In this document: one piece after another, positions 17,653 to 28,100 of the stretch
Numbering within the stretch: position 1 is the stretch's first letter
Layout of the letters: each line of letters starts with the position of its first letter
Assembly: GCF_000802155.2 (NCBI RefSeq)
Contig: NZ_JQGJ02000020.1
Span: 1-64,000, forward strand
Origin: Pseudomonas frederiksbergensis
GTDB taxonomy: Bacteria; Pseudomonadota; Gammaproteobacteria; Pseudomonadales; Pseudomonadaceae
Reading direction: 5' to 3'
Length of the DNA stretch: 64,000 bases
Translations under genes and position numbers: made by a program
Notes under the pieces: model-generated
Told to the model about the DNA's origin: nothing
Seen by the model: the letters and a program-made list of their open reading frames with translations, nothing else
Database searches by the model: none

Positions 17653-18663
17653 TTACAGCAGGTCTTTTATCAACAACTCAGCCACCTGCACCGCATTGAG
17701 CGCCGCGCCCTTGCGCACGTTATCCGACGTCAGCCACAGATTCAGCTCCGACGGATCGTCGATGCCGCCGCGCACGCGACCGATATAGACCACATCCTGA
17801 CCCACCGCATCACCCACCGGTGTCGGGTAATCACCCGCCTCGACCAGCTCGATTCCCGGCGCTGCTTCCAGGGCGGCATTGACCTTCGCCAGGTCGATGG
17901 GGCCGGCAGATTGCACAGTCACGCTAAAGCTATCGCCAAAAAACACCGGGGCTTGAATGCAAGTGACGGAAATCTTTAACAAAGGTTGCCCAAGCACCTG
18001 GCGCAATTCACGCACGAGACGTCGTTCCAACTGCGTATGACCCTGCTCATCAGGCGTACCTACCTGGGCCAGCAGGTTGAACGCCACCTGTCGGTCGAAA
18101 AATTTCGGTTCGAGCGGACGGACGTTCAGCAATTCGGCGGTCTGGCGCGCAAGTTCGCTCACAGCCGCTCGGCCTTGGGCAGACACGGCGAGGCTGGCGG
18201 TCAGGCTGATGCGCTGCAAATCCAGGCATTGGCGCAGCGGTGCCAAGGCGACAGCCAGCACCGTCGCCGAGGCGCTGGGGCTGCTGACCTGGAACGGCTT
18301 GGACAGGTTGGCCAGCACCTGCGGGTTGGCTTCCGGCACCATCTGTGGCGCCTGCTCCGGCGGCAGCGCGCCAGACAGATCGATCAACGCACAACCGGCG
18401 GCGGTGGCACGTGGCGCGAAGCTCAAGGTTACCGCCGGGCCGGCGGCGAAGAATGCCAGCTGGACTTTGCCGAAATCGAATTCGTCGACCTCGCGCACCC
18501 GCACGTTTTTGCCGCGGAACATCACCGAACTGCCAGCCGATTCGCTGCTGGCCAGCAGGTGCAGGTTGCCGATCGGGAAGTCGCGCTCTTCAAGAATCTG
18601 GACGAGGGTTTCGCCGACAGTACCGGTGGCGCCGATCACGGCAATATCAAAGGACTGGCTCAT
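17653..18663 (-). CDS. usg: USG-1-like aspartate-semialdehyde dehydrogenase paralogue lacking the catalytic Cys
   Basis: 336 residues. The fold is that of aspartate-semialdehyde dehydrogenase, with the nucleotide loop IAVIGATGTVGETL at the N-terminus, but where active enzymes have a Gly/Asn-Cys-Ser/Thr sequence it reads VSSPSASATVLAVALAPL, with no Cys. It is therefore unlikely to be an active dehydrogenase. USG-1 proteins of this kind are known beside asd or truA in gammaproteobacteria and their role is not settled. It lies between asd and fimV on the same strand, after an asd terminator and a REP element. Confidence 0.88.
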   Translation of the reverse strand: MSQSFDIAVIGATGTVGETLVQILEERDFPIGNLHLLASSESAGSSVMFRGKNVRVREVDEFDFGKVQLAFFAAGPAVTLSFAPRATAAGCALIDLSGALPPEQAPQMVPEANPQVLANLSKPFQVSSPSASATVLAVALAPLRQCLDLQRISLTASLAVSAQGRAAVSELARQTAELLNVRPLEPKFFDRQVAFNLLAQVGTPDEQGHTQLERRLVRELRQVLGQPLLKISVTCIQAPVFFGDSFSVTVQSAGPIDLAKVNAALEAAPGIELVEAGDYPTPVGDAVGQDVVYIGRVRGGIDDPSELNLWLTSDNVRKGAALNAVQVAELLIKDLL

Positions 18664-18740
18664 GGGTCTACCTCAGGTAAAACGTGGGGAGCGGCACTTT
18701 ACCGGGTGGTGGTTGGGCAGGCAATTGAACACAAGAGAAC

Positions 18741-18762
18741 CTGTGGCGAGGGAGCTTGCTCC
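18741..18762. repeat. REP-like element
   Basis: CTGTGGCGAGGGAGCTTGCT followed by CC, between asd and usg. Same family as the element at 5131-5156. Confidence 0.6.
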
Positions 18763-18773
18763 AACCCCATATG

Positions 18774-18802
18774 AAAAACCCGCACCTCTCACAAGGCGCG
18801 GG
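18774..18802 (-). terminator. Terminator after asd
   Basis: On the minus strand CCCGCGCC-TTGTGAGA-GGTGCGGG with a following T run (18774-18778), 22 bases after the asd stop. Confidence 0.75.
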
Positions 18803-18823
18803 CTCTTTCACAGCAGCTATCGA

Positions 18824-19936
18824 TCAACGCTCGAGCAGGATCCGCAGCATGCGACGCAGCGGTTCGGCCGCGCCCCACAGCAGTTGGTCGCCGACGGTGA
18901 AGGCACCGACGAACTGCGAACCCATGTTCAACTTGCGCAGACGGCCCACCGGTACGTTCAGGGTGCCGGTGACCTTGGTCGGGCTCAGCTCCTGCATACT
19001 GGTTTCGCGATTGTTCGGCACCAGCTTGACCCATGGGTTGTGCTGGCTGATCAGGCCTTCGATGTCGGCGATCGGCACGTCTTTGTTCAGCTTGATGGTC
19101 AGCGCCTGGCTGTGGCAACGCATGGCGCCGATGCGCACGCAGATGCCGTCCACCGGGATCGGGCTCTTGAAGCGACCCAGGATCTTGTTGGTTTCGGCCT
19201 GGGCCTTCCACTCTTCGCGGCTCTGGCCGTTAGGCAGCTCCTTGTCGATCCAAGGAATCAGGCTGCCGGCCAGCGGCACGCCGAAGTTCTCGGTCGGGTA
19301 GGCATCGCTGCGCATCGCCTCGGCGACCTTGCGGTCGATGTCGAGGATGGCACTGGCCGGGTTGGCCAGGTCATCGGCAACAGCGGCGTGGGTCGCGCCC
19401 ATCTGCTTGATCAGCTCACGCATGTTCTGCGCGCCGGCACCGGACGCCGCCTGGTAGGTCATGGCGCTCATCCACTCCACCAGACCGGCTTCGAACAAGC
19501 CGCCCAGGCCCATCAACATCAGGCTGACGGTGCAGTTGCCGCCGATGTAGTTCTTGGTGCCCGCATCCAACTGCTGGTCGATGACCTTGCGGTTGACCGG
19601 GTCGAGGATGATCACCGCGTCGTCCTGCATGCGCAGGCTGGAAGCGGCGTCGATCCAGTAGCCCTGCCAGCCGGCTTCACGCAGTTTCGGGAACACTTCG
19701 CTGGTGTAGTCGCCGCCCTGGCAGGTCAGGATCACGTCGAGGGTCTTGAGCTCGTCGATGCTGTAGGCATCCTTGAGCACACCGGTGTCCTTGCCCACGG
19801 ACGGGCCCTGGCCACCAACGTTGGATGTGGTGAAAAACACCGGCTCAATGAGATCGAAATCCTGCTCTTCCAGCATTCGCTGCATGAGCACGGAACCGAC
19901 CATGCCGCGCCAACCGATCAGACCTACACGTTTCAT
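18824..19936 (-). CDS. asd: Aspartate-semialdehyde dehydrogenase
   Basis: 370 residues from the ATG at 19936 (MKRVGLIGWRGMVGSVL). It is of the gammaproteobacterial type: nucleotide loop GLIGWRGMVGSV, catalytic Cys in NYIGGNCTVSLML near residue 135, substrate Arg and His in RIGAMRCHSQAL. It reduces aspartyl phosphate to the semialdehyde that feeds lysine, threonine and methionine. The neighbouring usg lacks this Cys, so asd is the working copy. It sits 54 bases downstream of leuB, with a terminator between. Confidence 0.97.
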   Translation of the reverse strand: MKRVGLIGWRGMVGSVLMQRMLEEQDFDLIEPVFFTTSNVGGQGPSVGKDTGVLKDAYSIDELKTLDVILTCQGGDYTSEVFPKLREAGWQGYWIDAASSLRMQDDAVIILDPVNRKVIDQQLDAGTKNYIGGNCTVSLMLMGLGGLFEAGLVEWMSAMTYQAASGAGAQNMRELIKQMGATHAAVADDLANPASAILDIDRKVAEAMRSDAYPTENFGVPLAGSLIPWIDKELPNGQSREEWKAQAETNKILGRFKSPIPVDGICVRIGAMRCHSQALTIKLNKDVPIADIEGLISQHNPWVKLVPNNRETSMQELSPTKVTGTLNVPVGRLRKLNMGSQFVGAFTVGDQLLWGAAEPLRRMLRILLER

Positions 19937-19952
19937 CGCAACTACACCTTTA

Positions 19953-19984
19953 CAAAAGTGGGCCACCGTCGAAGCGGTGGGCCC
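19953..19984 (-). terminator. Terminator between leuB and asd
   Basis: GGGCCCACCGCTTCGACGGT then GGCCC forms a strong stem on the minus strand, followed by ACTTTTG. It begins a few bases after the leuB stop and probably separates leuB transcription from asd. Confidence 0.65.
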
Positions 19985-19990
19985 GAAAGA

Positions 19991-21073
19991 TTACAGATTC
20001 CGCAGCGCGGCGACTACTGCATCGCCCATTTGCTGCGTACCGACTTTGGTACAACCTTGCGACCAGATATCACCGGTGCGCAAGCCTTGGTCCAGGACTA
20101 CGCTGACGGCTTTTTCGATCGCGTCGGCGGCATCGTTCAAGTTGAAGCTGTAACGCAGCATCATCGACACCGACAGAATGGTCGCCAACGGGTTGGCAAT
20201 GCCCTGCCCGGCGATGTCCGGCGCCGAACCGTGGCAAGGCTCGTACATGCCCTTGTTGTTGGCGTCCAGGGAAGCGGACGGCAGCATGCCGATCGAGCCG
20301 GTGAGCATCGACGCTTCGTCGGACAGGATGTCGCCGAACATGTTGTCGGTGACGATCACGTCGAATTGCTTCGGCGCGCGGACCAGTTGCATCGCGGCGT
20401 TGTCGACGTACATGTGGCTCAGCTCGATGTCCGGGTAATCCTTGGCCACCTGCTCGACCACCTCACGCCACAGTTGGCTGGAAGCCAGGACGTTAGCCTT
20501 ATCTACCGAGCACAGCTTCTTGCCACGCACGCGGGCCATGTCGAAGCCGACCCGGGCGATACGGCGGATTTCGCTTTCGCTGTACGGCAGGGTGTCGTAG
20601 GCCTGGCGCTCGCCATTCTCCAGCTCACGGGTGCCGCGCGGGGCGCCGAAGTAGATACCGCCGGTCAGCTCGCGGACGATGAGAATATCCAGGCCGGAAA
20701 CGATTTCCGGCTTCAGGCTCGAGGCATCGGCCAGTTGCGGGTAAAGAATCGCCGGGCGCAGGTTGCCGAACAGACCCAGTTGCGCACGAATCTTCAGCAG
20801 GCCGCGCTCAGGGCGGATGTCGCGTTCGATCTTGTCCCATTTCGGGCCGCCCACGGCGCCCAGCAGCACGGCATCGGCGGAACGGGCACGGTCCAGGGTT
20901 TCATCGGCCAGGGGCACGCCGTGCTTGTCGATGGCCGCGCCACCGATGACATCGTGGCTGAGTTCGAAACCCAGGCCGTACTTATCGTTCGCCAGCTCCA
21001 GCACCTTGACCGCCTCGGCCATGATTTCCGGGCCGATACCGTCACCTGGGAGAATCAGAATCTGCTTGCTCAT
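19991..21073 (-). CDS. leuB: 3-isopropylmalate dehydrogenase
   Basis: 360 residues, standard length. LILPGDGIGPEIM at the N-terminus, VLLGAVGGPKWD, then IVRELTGGIYFG and NMFGDILSDEASML carry the substrate- and metal-binding residues of the isocitrate/isopropylmalate dehydrogenase family. It oxidises 3-isopropylmalate with NAD+ and decarboxylates it to the leucine keto acid. AGGAAAGC precedes the start. It follows leuC, leuD and an intervening methyltransferase gene on the same strand. Confidence 0.97.
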   Translation of the reverse strand: MSKQILILPGDGIGPEIMAEAVKVLELANDKYGLGFELSHDVIGGAAIDKHGVPLADETLDRARSADAVLLGAVGGPKWDKIERDIRPERGLLKIRAQLGLFGNLRPAILYPQLADASSLKPEIVSGLDILIVRELTGGIYFGAPRGTRELENGERQAYDTLPYSESEIRRIARVGFDMARVRGKKLCSVDKANVLASSQLWREVVEQVAKDYPDIELSHMYVDNAAMQLVRAPKQFDVIVTDNMFGDILSDEASMLTGSIGMLPSASLDANNKGMYEPCHGSAPDIAGQGIANPLATILSVSMMLRYSFNLNDAADAIEKAVSVVLDQGLRTGDIWSQGCTKVGTQQMGDAVVAALRNL

Positions 21074-21139
21074 GCTTTCCTCATTTGCTCTGTCGACACG
21101 GGCCTGGGCTTCGTAGCCAAGGCCGGGCCGGGAAAAATG

Positions 21140-21904
21140 CTATCGCTCGGCCCACAGCACCAGTACATCTGTACTGAACGAACCATCGGCCTCAATCTCA
21201 AAATATTCACGCACTTCGTCGCCCATCGAGCGCTGCAGCTCAAGAATCGCTGCGCGCATCACCTCGGGGGTGCGCATGCGTTCGACCCAGGAGCGGTACT
21301 CCAGGCGCAGGCGCTGGCGCGAGGTGCTGCGGGTGTGCAGCCCCGCTTCGCTGACCTGGTGCAACCACTCGGCAGCCGAATAGTCGCGCACATGGCTGGT
21401 GTCGCGCAGTACTTCGATGCTTTGCAGGTACGTGTCCAGCAACGGCGTGCCCGGCGACAGGATGTCGATGAACGCCACCCTCCCGCCCGGCTTGAGCACC
21501 CGGCGCACTTCCCGCAATGCCAGGCCGAGATCGCTCCAATGATGCGCCGAATAACGGCTGAAGACGAAGTCGAACTCAGCGTCGGCGAACGGCAGGCGCT
21601 CGGCGGCGCCACGGACCGTGCTGATATTGCCCAGGCCGCGCTCAACCGCTGCGGCGGTCACCACGTCCAGCATTTGCTGGGACAGGTCGTAGGCCACCAC
21701 TTCACCGGCCAGCGCCGCCACGTGGAAACTCACATGGCCGGCGCCGCAACCCAGGTCCAGCACCCGCGCATCGCCACGGCCGGCCAACGCAGCTTGTAGC
21801 AGCGCGAACTCGGCGCCTTGGGCGTGCACGGCACTGCTCAGGTAGGCCGAGGCTTGTTCGCCGAATTGCTTTTGTACGACTTGGCTGTGGGCGGTGCTGG
21901 TCAT
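21140..21904 (-). CDS. Class I SAM-dependent methyltransferase (UbiE/COQ5-like)
   Basis: 254 residues. Motif I is clear (VLDLGCGAGHVSFHVA, near residue 48), followed by VVAYDLSQQML (motif II), FDFVFSRYSAHHWSDLGLAL (motif III/IV) and RVLKPGGRVAFIDIL. It is in the same fold group as the small-molecule C-methyltransferases such as UbiE; the substrate is unknown. It is embedded between leuD and leuB, 66 bases from each, and read in the same direction, but no leucine pathway step needs a methyl transfer. Confidence 0.88.
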   Translation of the reverse strand: MTSTAHSQVVQKQFGEQASAYLSSAVHAQGAEFALLQAALAGRGDARVLDLGCGAGHVSFHVAALAGEVVAYDLSQQMLDVVTAAAVERGLGNISTVRGAAERLPFADAEFDFVFSRYSAHHWSDLGLALREVRRVLKPGGRVAFIDILSPGTPLLDTYLQSIEVLRDTSHVRDYSAAEWLHQVSEAGLHTRSTSRQRLRLEYRSWVERMRTPEVMRAAILELQRSMGDEVREYFEIEADGSFSTDVLVLWAER

Positions 21905-21969
21905 GGGACCTTCCTTTTGGGGTGTAGCCTTGTGGTGTCAGTACTGCTCGCGAAGCAATTTCCGATCAA

Positions 21970-22614
21970 TCAAGCATCGCGAAACAACCAAGGCTGGCTT
22001 GCCCGATGCTTGGCCTCGAACGCGGCAATCGCCTCGCCGTCCTGCAAGGTCAGGCCAATATCATCCAGGCCATTGAGCAGGCAATGCTTGCGGAACGCAT
22101 CGATCTCGAACCCCAACACCTTGCCATCGGGACGGGTCACCGTCTGGGCGGCCAGGTCGATCTGCAATTGATAGCCGGGATTGGCCTCGACCTGCTGGAA
22201 CAGTTCATCCACCTCGGCGTCGCTGAGGATGATAGGCAGCAAGCCGTTCTTGAAGCTGTTGTTGAAGAAGATGTCGGCGTAGCTCGGCGCGATGATGCTG
22301 CGAAAACCGTACTCTTCCAGGGCCCACGGCGCGTGCTCGCGGCTCGAACCGCAGCCGAAGTTCTCCCGGGCCAGCAACACGCTGGCGCCTTGGTAGCGTT
22401 CGGCGTTGAGCACGAAATCCTTGTTCAGCGGACGCTTGGAGTTGTCCTGATACGGCTGGCCGACATCCAGGTAGCGCCATTCGTCGAACAGGTTCGGGCC
22501 AAAACCGGTGCGCTTGATGGATTTCAAGAACTGCTTGGGGATGATCTGGTCGGTGTCGACGTTGGCACGATCCAAAGGCGCGACAAGACCGGTGTGCTGG
22601 GTAAAAGCTTTCAT
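21970..22614 (-). CDS. leuD: 3-isopropylmalate dehydratase small subunit
   Basis: 214 residues, usual length. The swivelling-domain signature NFGCGSSREHAPWALEEYGF and the N-terminal DRANVDTDQIIPKQF are both present. With LeuC it isomerises 2- to 3-isopropylmalate. The start lies 11 bases beyond the leuC stop, after a GAAGGAGC-type binding site, so leuC and leuD are made together. Confidence 0.97.
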   Translation of the reverse strand: MKAFTQHTGLVAPLDRANVDTDQIIPKQFLKSIKRTGFGPNLFDEWRYLDVGQPYQDNSKRPLNKDFVLNAERYQGASVLLARENFGCGSSREHAPWALEEYGFRSIIAPSYADIFFNNSFKNGLLPIILSDAEVDELFQQVEANPGYQLQIDLAAQTVTRPDGKVLGFEIDAFRKHCLLNGLDDIGLTLQDGEAIAAFEAKHRASQPWLFRDA

Positions 22615-22625
22615 GCTGCGCTCCT

Positions 22626-24044
22626 TCAGATCAATTCGCGGACGTCGACGAAACGGCCGTTGACAGCCGCCGCGGCGGCCATCGCCGGGCTCACCAGGTG
22701 CGTACGGCCACCGGCGCCCTGACGGCCTTCGAAGTTACGGTTGGAGGTGGAAGCGCAATGCTCGCCCGACTCCAAACGGTCCGGGTTCATCGCCAGGCAC
22801 ATCGAGCACCCTGGCTCACGCCATTCGAAACCGGCTTCGAGGAAAATCTTGTCCAGACCTTCCGCTTCGGCCTGGGCCTTCACCAGGCCCGAGCCCGGCA
22901 CCACGATCGCTTGCTTGATGGTCGACGCGACCTTGCGCCCCTTGGCGATCACTGCAGCAGCGCGCAAGTCTTCGATCCGCGAGTTGGTGCAGGAACCGAT
23001 GAACACGCGGTCGAGTTGGATGTCGGTGATCGCCTGGTTGGCGCTCAAGCCCATGTATTTCAAGGCGCGAACAATGGAGTCGCGCTTGACCAGGTCCATT
23101 TCCTTGGCCGGATCCGGCACGTTCTGGTCCACGGCCAACACCATCTCAGGCGAAGTGCCCCAGCTGACTTGCGGCTTGATCTGCGCTGCGTCGAGCTCGA
23201 CCACGGTGTCGAATGTGGCGTCCGGGTCAGAAACCAGGTCTTTCCAGGCTTCGACCGCCATGTCCCATTCCGCGCCTTTTGGAGCGAACGGACGACCCTT
23301 GACGTATTCCACGGTTTTTTCATCGGCGGCCACCAACCCGACGCGCGCGCCGGCTTCGATAGACATATTGCAGATGGTCATGCGGCCCTCGACGGACAAG
23401 TCGCGGATCGCACTGCCGGCGAATTCGATGGCATGGCCGTTGCCGCCAGCGGTGCCGATCTTGCCGATCACCGCCAGGACGATGTCCTTGGCGGTCACGC
23501 CGAACGGCAACTTGCCTTCGACGCGCACCAGCATGTTTTTCATTTTCTTGGCGACCAGGCACTGGGTGGCGAGCACATGCTCGACCTCCGAAGTGCCGAT
23601 GCCATGGGCCAGGGCGCCGAATGCGCCGTGGGTCGAGGTGTGCGAGTCGCCGCAGACCACGGTCATGCCGGGCAAGGTCGCGCCCTGCTCCGGGCCGATG
23701 ACGTGGACGATGCCTTGGCGCACATCGTTCATCTTGAATTCGACGATGCCGTATTCGTCACAGTTGTCGTCGAGGGTCTGGACTTGCAGGCGCGAGACCT
23801 GGTCGGCAATGGCTTCGATGCCGCCCTTGCGCTCCGGCGTGGTCGGTACGTTGTGGTCCGGGGTCGCGATGTTGGCATCGATGCGCCACGGCTTGCGCCC
23901 GGCCAGGCGCAGGCCTTCGAAGGCTTGCGGCGAGGTCACTTCATGGATGATGTGACGGTCGATGTAGATCAGCGCCGAGCCATCGTCGCGCTGCTTGACC
24001 AAATGCGAATCCCAGAGCTTGTCGTAGAGCGTTTTGCCGGCCAT
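22626..24044 (-). CDS. leuC: 3-isopropylmalate dehydratase large subunit
   Basis: 472 residues. The Cys ligands of the 4Fe-4S cluster are in FIGSCTNSRIEDLR and PGCSMCLAMNPD, and VVCGDSHTSTHGAFG carries active-site residues of the aconitase family. It is the catalytic, cluster-bearing half of isopropylmalate isomerase. It begins the leuC-leuD-methyltransferase-leuB run, and a LysR-type regulator is read in the opposite direction from the 157-bp upstream gap. Confidence 0.97.
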   Translation of the reverse strand: MAGKTLYDKLWDSHLVKQRDDGSALIYIDRHIIHEVTSPQAFEGLRLAGRKPWRIDANIATPDHNVPTTPERKGGIEAIADQVSRLQVQTLDDNCDEYGIVEFKMNDVRQGIVHVIGPEQGATLPGMTVVCGDSHTSTHGAFGALAHGIGTSEVEHVLATQCLVAKKMKNMLVRVEGKLPFGVTAKDIVLAVIGKIGTAGGNGHAIEFAGSAIRDLSVEGRMTICNMSIEAGARVGLVAADEKTVEYVKGRPFAPKGAEWDMAVEAWKDLVSDPDATFDTVVELDAAQIKPQVSWGTSPEMVLAVDQNVPDPAKEMDLVKRDSIVRALKYMGLSANQAITDIQLDRVFIGSCTNSRIEDLRAAAVIAKGRKVASTIKQAIVVPGSGLVKAQAEAEGLDKIFLEAGFEWREPGCSMCLAMNPDRLESGEHCASTSNRNFEGRQGAGGRTHLVSPAMAAAAAVNGRFVDVRELI

Positions 24045-24201
24045 CAGACGGTTTCCTCATCAGCTTGTTTCTATGCCCTGGGTCTTGAGCGGCTCAATGA
24101 CCCCTTGGCTTGTGAGGCTGATGTTATGAGGCTACATTAAATAACTCAAATTCATATTTTTCATACTTTGCATAACCAACAGGAATTCGACCAAGACGGC
24201 C
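24045..24201. promoter_or_regulatory. Divergent leuC/LysR control region
   Basis: 157 bp between two divergent starts. It contains TTGAG-CGG-CTCAA at 24086-24098 and an AT-rich stretch (24133-24171, ATTAAATAACTCAAATTCAT onward) likely to carry the promoters. LysR-type proteins usually bind such divergent regions to control both genes. No exact operator is assigned. Confidence 0.5.
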
Positions 24202-25092
24202 ATGGACCTAGCCAACCTCAACGCCTTTATTGCCATCGCCGAGACCGGCAGTTTCTCCGGCGCCGGCGAGCGCCTGCACCTGACCCAGCCCGCCATCAGC
24301 AAGCGGATTGCCGGGCTGGAACAGCAACTCAACGTGCGCCTGTTCGATCGACTGGGCCGTGAAATCGGCCTGACCGAAGCCGGTCGCGCCCTGCTGCCAC
24401 GGGCCTATCAGATTCTCAACGTGCTCGACGACACCCGTCGCGCCCTGACCAACCTGACCGGAGAAGTGACCGGGCGGCTGACCCTCGCCACCAGTCACCA
24501 CATCGGCTTGCATCGCTTGCCCTCCTTATTAAGGGCGTTCACCCGACGCTACCCACAGGTGGCATTGGATATTCAGTTCCTGGATTCGGAAGTGGCCTAC
24601 GAGGAAATCCTCCACGGCCGCGCGGAACTGGCGGTCATCACCCTCGCCCCCGAGCCCCACGCACTGGTGAGCGCCAAGCCGGTATGGGACGACCCGCTGG
24701 ATTTCGTCGTAGCGCCGGAACATGTGCTGCTGGAAAACGGCGCGGTGACCCTGGCGGACATCGCCTTGCACCCGGCGGTTTTCCCGGGCGGCAATACATT
24801 CACCCATCACATCGTGCGGCGGCTGTTCGAAGCCCAGGGCCTGACCCCGAATATCGCCATGAGCACGAATTATCTGGAAACCATAAAAATGATGGTCTCC
24901 ATCGGCCTGGCCTGGAGCGTCCTGCCGCGCACCATGCTCGACGAACAGGTCGCGCGCATTCCTTTGCCGGGCATACAGCTCAGTCGCCAGCTAGGCTATA
25001 TCGTGCACACCGAACGGACGCTGTCGAACGCAGCACGAGCTTTCATGGCTCTACTGGACGCACAAATCGATCTGCCAGGGACAAGGGCATAA
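24202..25092 (+). CDS. LysR family transcriptional regulator
   Basis: 296 residues, standard length. The N-terminal winged helix is clear (NLNAFIAIAETGSFSGAGER then LTQPAISKRIAGLEQQL), followed by a periplasmic-binding-protein-like effector domain. Because it is divergent from leuC it may control the leu genes; an isopropylmalate-type coinducer would be the natural signal, but that is inference from position. The ATG has no close Shine-Dalgarno; AGGAATTC is about 18 bases upstream. Confidence 0.9.
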   Translation: MDLANLNAFIAIAETGSFSGAGERLHLTQPAISKRIAGLEQQLNVRLFDRLGREIGLTEAGRALLPRAYQILNVLDDTRRALTNLTGEVTGRLTLATSHHIGLHRLPSLLRAFTRRYPQVALDIQFLDSEVAYEEILHGRAELAVITLAPEPHALVSAKPVWDDPLDFVVAPEHVLLENGAVTLADIALHPAVFPGGNTFTHHIVRRLFEAQGLTPNIAMSTNYLETIKMMVSIGLAWSVLPRTMLDEQVARIPLPGIQLSRQLGYIVHTERTLSNAARAFMALLDAQIDLPGTRA

Positions 25093-25159
25093 GTTGTGCT
25101 ACTCCTATAGGGCCACTACGCCTGTGCATAACGCCCACCCGCCCAAGGCCCGCTAGAGA

Positions 25160-28100
25160 ATGCCCAAACCCGCCGACCATCTTCCGCCCCTGCCGCGTAT
25201 CCAGGCGCTCGACCCGAAGCGATCCGAGCAGAGCTGGGACAGCGCGCCACAGTTGCTGGCCGCCCTGAACGGAGCGCGGCTGGGGGCCTGGTCGTGGGAC
25301 ATCGATACCGGACAGATCAGCTGGTCGCGGGGCACCCAGGCGCTGTTCGGCTTCGATCCGCGCCAGCCGTTGCCAGCGGACGTCGATTACCTCGACCTGC
25401 TGCTGCCCGAGGACCGGGCACGGGCCGTGCGCGCGTTTCACGCGGCGGTGGCCGGCGCACCGCTTGAGCAGGCCATGCACCACCGCATCGTCTGGCCCGA
25501 TGGCAGCCTGCACTGGTTGGAAATCAGTGGCAGCGTATTGCCCGACAAACATGGCCGTCCGCGCATGATCGGGGTCATCCGCGAGATAACCCACCAGCGC
25601 GAGCGGGAACAGGCGCTGCGCAGTTCGGAAAAACGCTTCGCCACGCTTTTTCATCTTTGCCCGAACATGGTCTTGCTGACGCGCCAGGAAGATGGACTGA
25701 TCAGCGAAGCCAACCAGTACTTTGAAAGCCTGTTCGGCTGGCCGGTGCATGATGTGATTGGCCGCACCACCCTGGAACTGGGCTTGTGGGTCGACCCCAC
25801 GCAACGGGCAAAACTGGTGGAAGCGACCAAGGCCAAGGGCGAACTGATCAGCATGGAAGTGGAGTTTCGCGCCAGTAACGGCCAGGTCCACAACGGCATC
25901 CTCAGCGCACAGAAAGTCGAACTCGAAGGCCAGCCTTACCTGCTCAGCACATTCCTCGACACCACCGAACGCAAACTCGCCGAACAAGCCCTCAAGGACA
26001 GCCAGGAACGCCTCGACCTGGCCCTCGACTCAGCGCAACTGGGCACTTGGGATTGGCACATTCCCAGCGGCATGCTCTATGGCTCGGCCCGGGCAGCGCA
26101 GCTTCATGGCCTGGAGCCCAAGGCATTCCACGAATCGTTCGACGCCTTTTTCGAGGGTGTACCCACCGAAGAGCGCAACAACATGCGCAACGCCTACCGC
26201 AGCCTGCGTGAAGGCCCGGCGGGCAACTATCAATTGACCTATCGCGTGCAACTGCCGGACGGCAGCTCGCGTTATCTGGAAAGCCGCGCCCGCCTCTATC
26301 GCAACGACGACGGGAGCCCCCTGCGCATGGCCGGGACCTTGCTGGACATCACCGACCAGGTGGAGCGGGAGCAGAGCCTGGCGGCGTCTGAGGAGAAGTT
26401 CGCGACACTGTTCCAGGTCAGCCCCGACCCGATCTGTGTCACTCACCAGGACGACGGCAGGTTCCTGGAAATCAATTCCAGCTTCACCCAGACTTTCGGC
26501 TGGGCGGCCAGCGACGTGATCGGCCTCAGCGCCGACGAGATCGGCCTGTGGGACGCCTCGGGCAGCAGCCTGCAACGCATAGAACGCGTCATCCGCGAAC
26601 AATCGCTGAGCAATGTCGCCATTGTCGTCCACCACAAGAATGGCCAGCCGCTGACCTGCGTGATATCCAGCCGGCAGATCAACGTCGGCAACCAGCCCTG
26701 CATCGTCACCACGCTGCGAGACATCACCCAGCAACAGCGCTCCGAAGCGGCCCTGAAGGCCAGCGAAGAGAAGTTCGCCAAGGCGTTTCACTCCAGCCCT
26801 GACGCCATCACCATCACCGAACTCGAAAGCGGTCGTTACCTGGAGGTCAACGATGGTTTTTGTCGCCTGACCGGCTACCGCGCCGACGAAGTGATCGGCC
26901 ACACGGTCTACGAAGTGGGGATCTGGGCCGAAGAAAAACAGCGCGCCGCCCTGCTGGCCGAACTGCAGCTAAAGGGCCGCGTTCTTCACCAGGAAATGCT
27001 CGGACGTAACAAGCGCGGGGAAATCCTCACGGTGGAAGTGTCGGTGGAGCCCATCACCCTCAACGAAACAGCCTGCCTGCTGCTGACAGCCCGGGACGTC
27101 AGCCTGTTGCGCAACGCCGAAGCGCAGATCCGCCACCTGGCTTACCATGACCCACTCACGAACCTGCCCAACCGTGCATTGCTGATGGACCGCTTGAGCC
27201 AGCAGATTGCCTTGCTCAAGCGCCACAACCTGCGCGGAGCCTTGCTGTTCCTCGACCTGGACCACTTCAAGCACATCAACGACTCCCTTGGTCACCCGGT
27301 GGGCGATACCGTGCTGAAGATCATTACCGCACGCCTGGAAGCCAGCGTGCGCCTCGAAGACACCGTGGCGCGGCTGGGCGGTGATGAGTTCGTCGTGCTG
27401 CTCAGCGGTCTTGAAGGGACGCGCGCCATGGTCGGCCAACAGGTACAAGACCTGGCCGATACCCTGCGCGACCTGCTCTCGGAACCGATGTTCCTCGACG
27501 GGCAACGCCTGCAAGTCACGCCCAGCATCGGCATGGCGCTGATTCCGGACCACGGTTCCACACCGACCGACTTGCTCAAGCGCGCCGACATCGCCCTCTA
27601 CCGCGCCAAGGATTCGGGACGCAACACCTCCCAGATGTTCCACACCACCATGCAAAAAGCCGCCAGCGAACGATTGCGCATGGAAACCGATTTGCGCCAG
27701 GCCTTGGCTCGCAACGAATTCAGTTTGCATTTCCAGCCCCAGATCGATGCCCGGGACAACCGCATCATCGGGGCCGAGGCGCTGGTGCGCTGGCATCACC
27801 CCGACCTGGGCGCGCAATCGCCCAACGAGTTCATCAAGGTATTGGAAGACAGCGGCTTGATCCTGGAAGTCGGTACCTGGATCCTCGATGAAGCCTGCAA
27901 CGGCTTCAAGCAGCTGATCGCCAAGGGCAAGGTCGATCCAAAACGGTTCAAACTGTGCGTCAACATCAGTCCCCGGCAGTTTCGCCAGAATGATTTTGTC
28001 GAACGCATCGAAAGCAGCCTCGCCAGCCACGGGCTGCCCTACTCCCTGCTCAAGCTGGAGATTACCGAAGGCATCGTGATCCATAACCTGGACGACACCA

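Noticed and set aside
18077..21799. A 1240-residue + strand reading frame
   Set aside because: It is antisense to usg, asd, leuB and part of the methyltransferase, all clear minus-strand genes, and shows no family pattern. It is an artefact of high GC.
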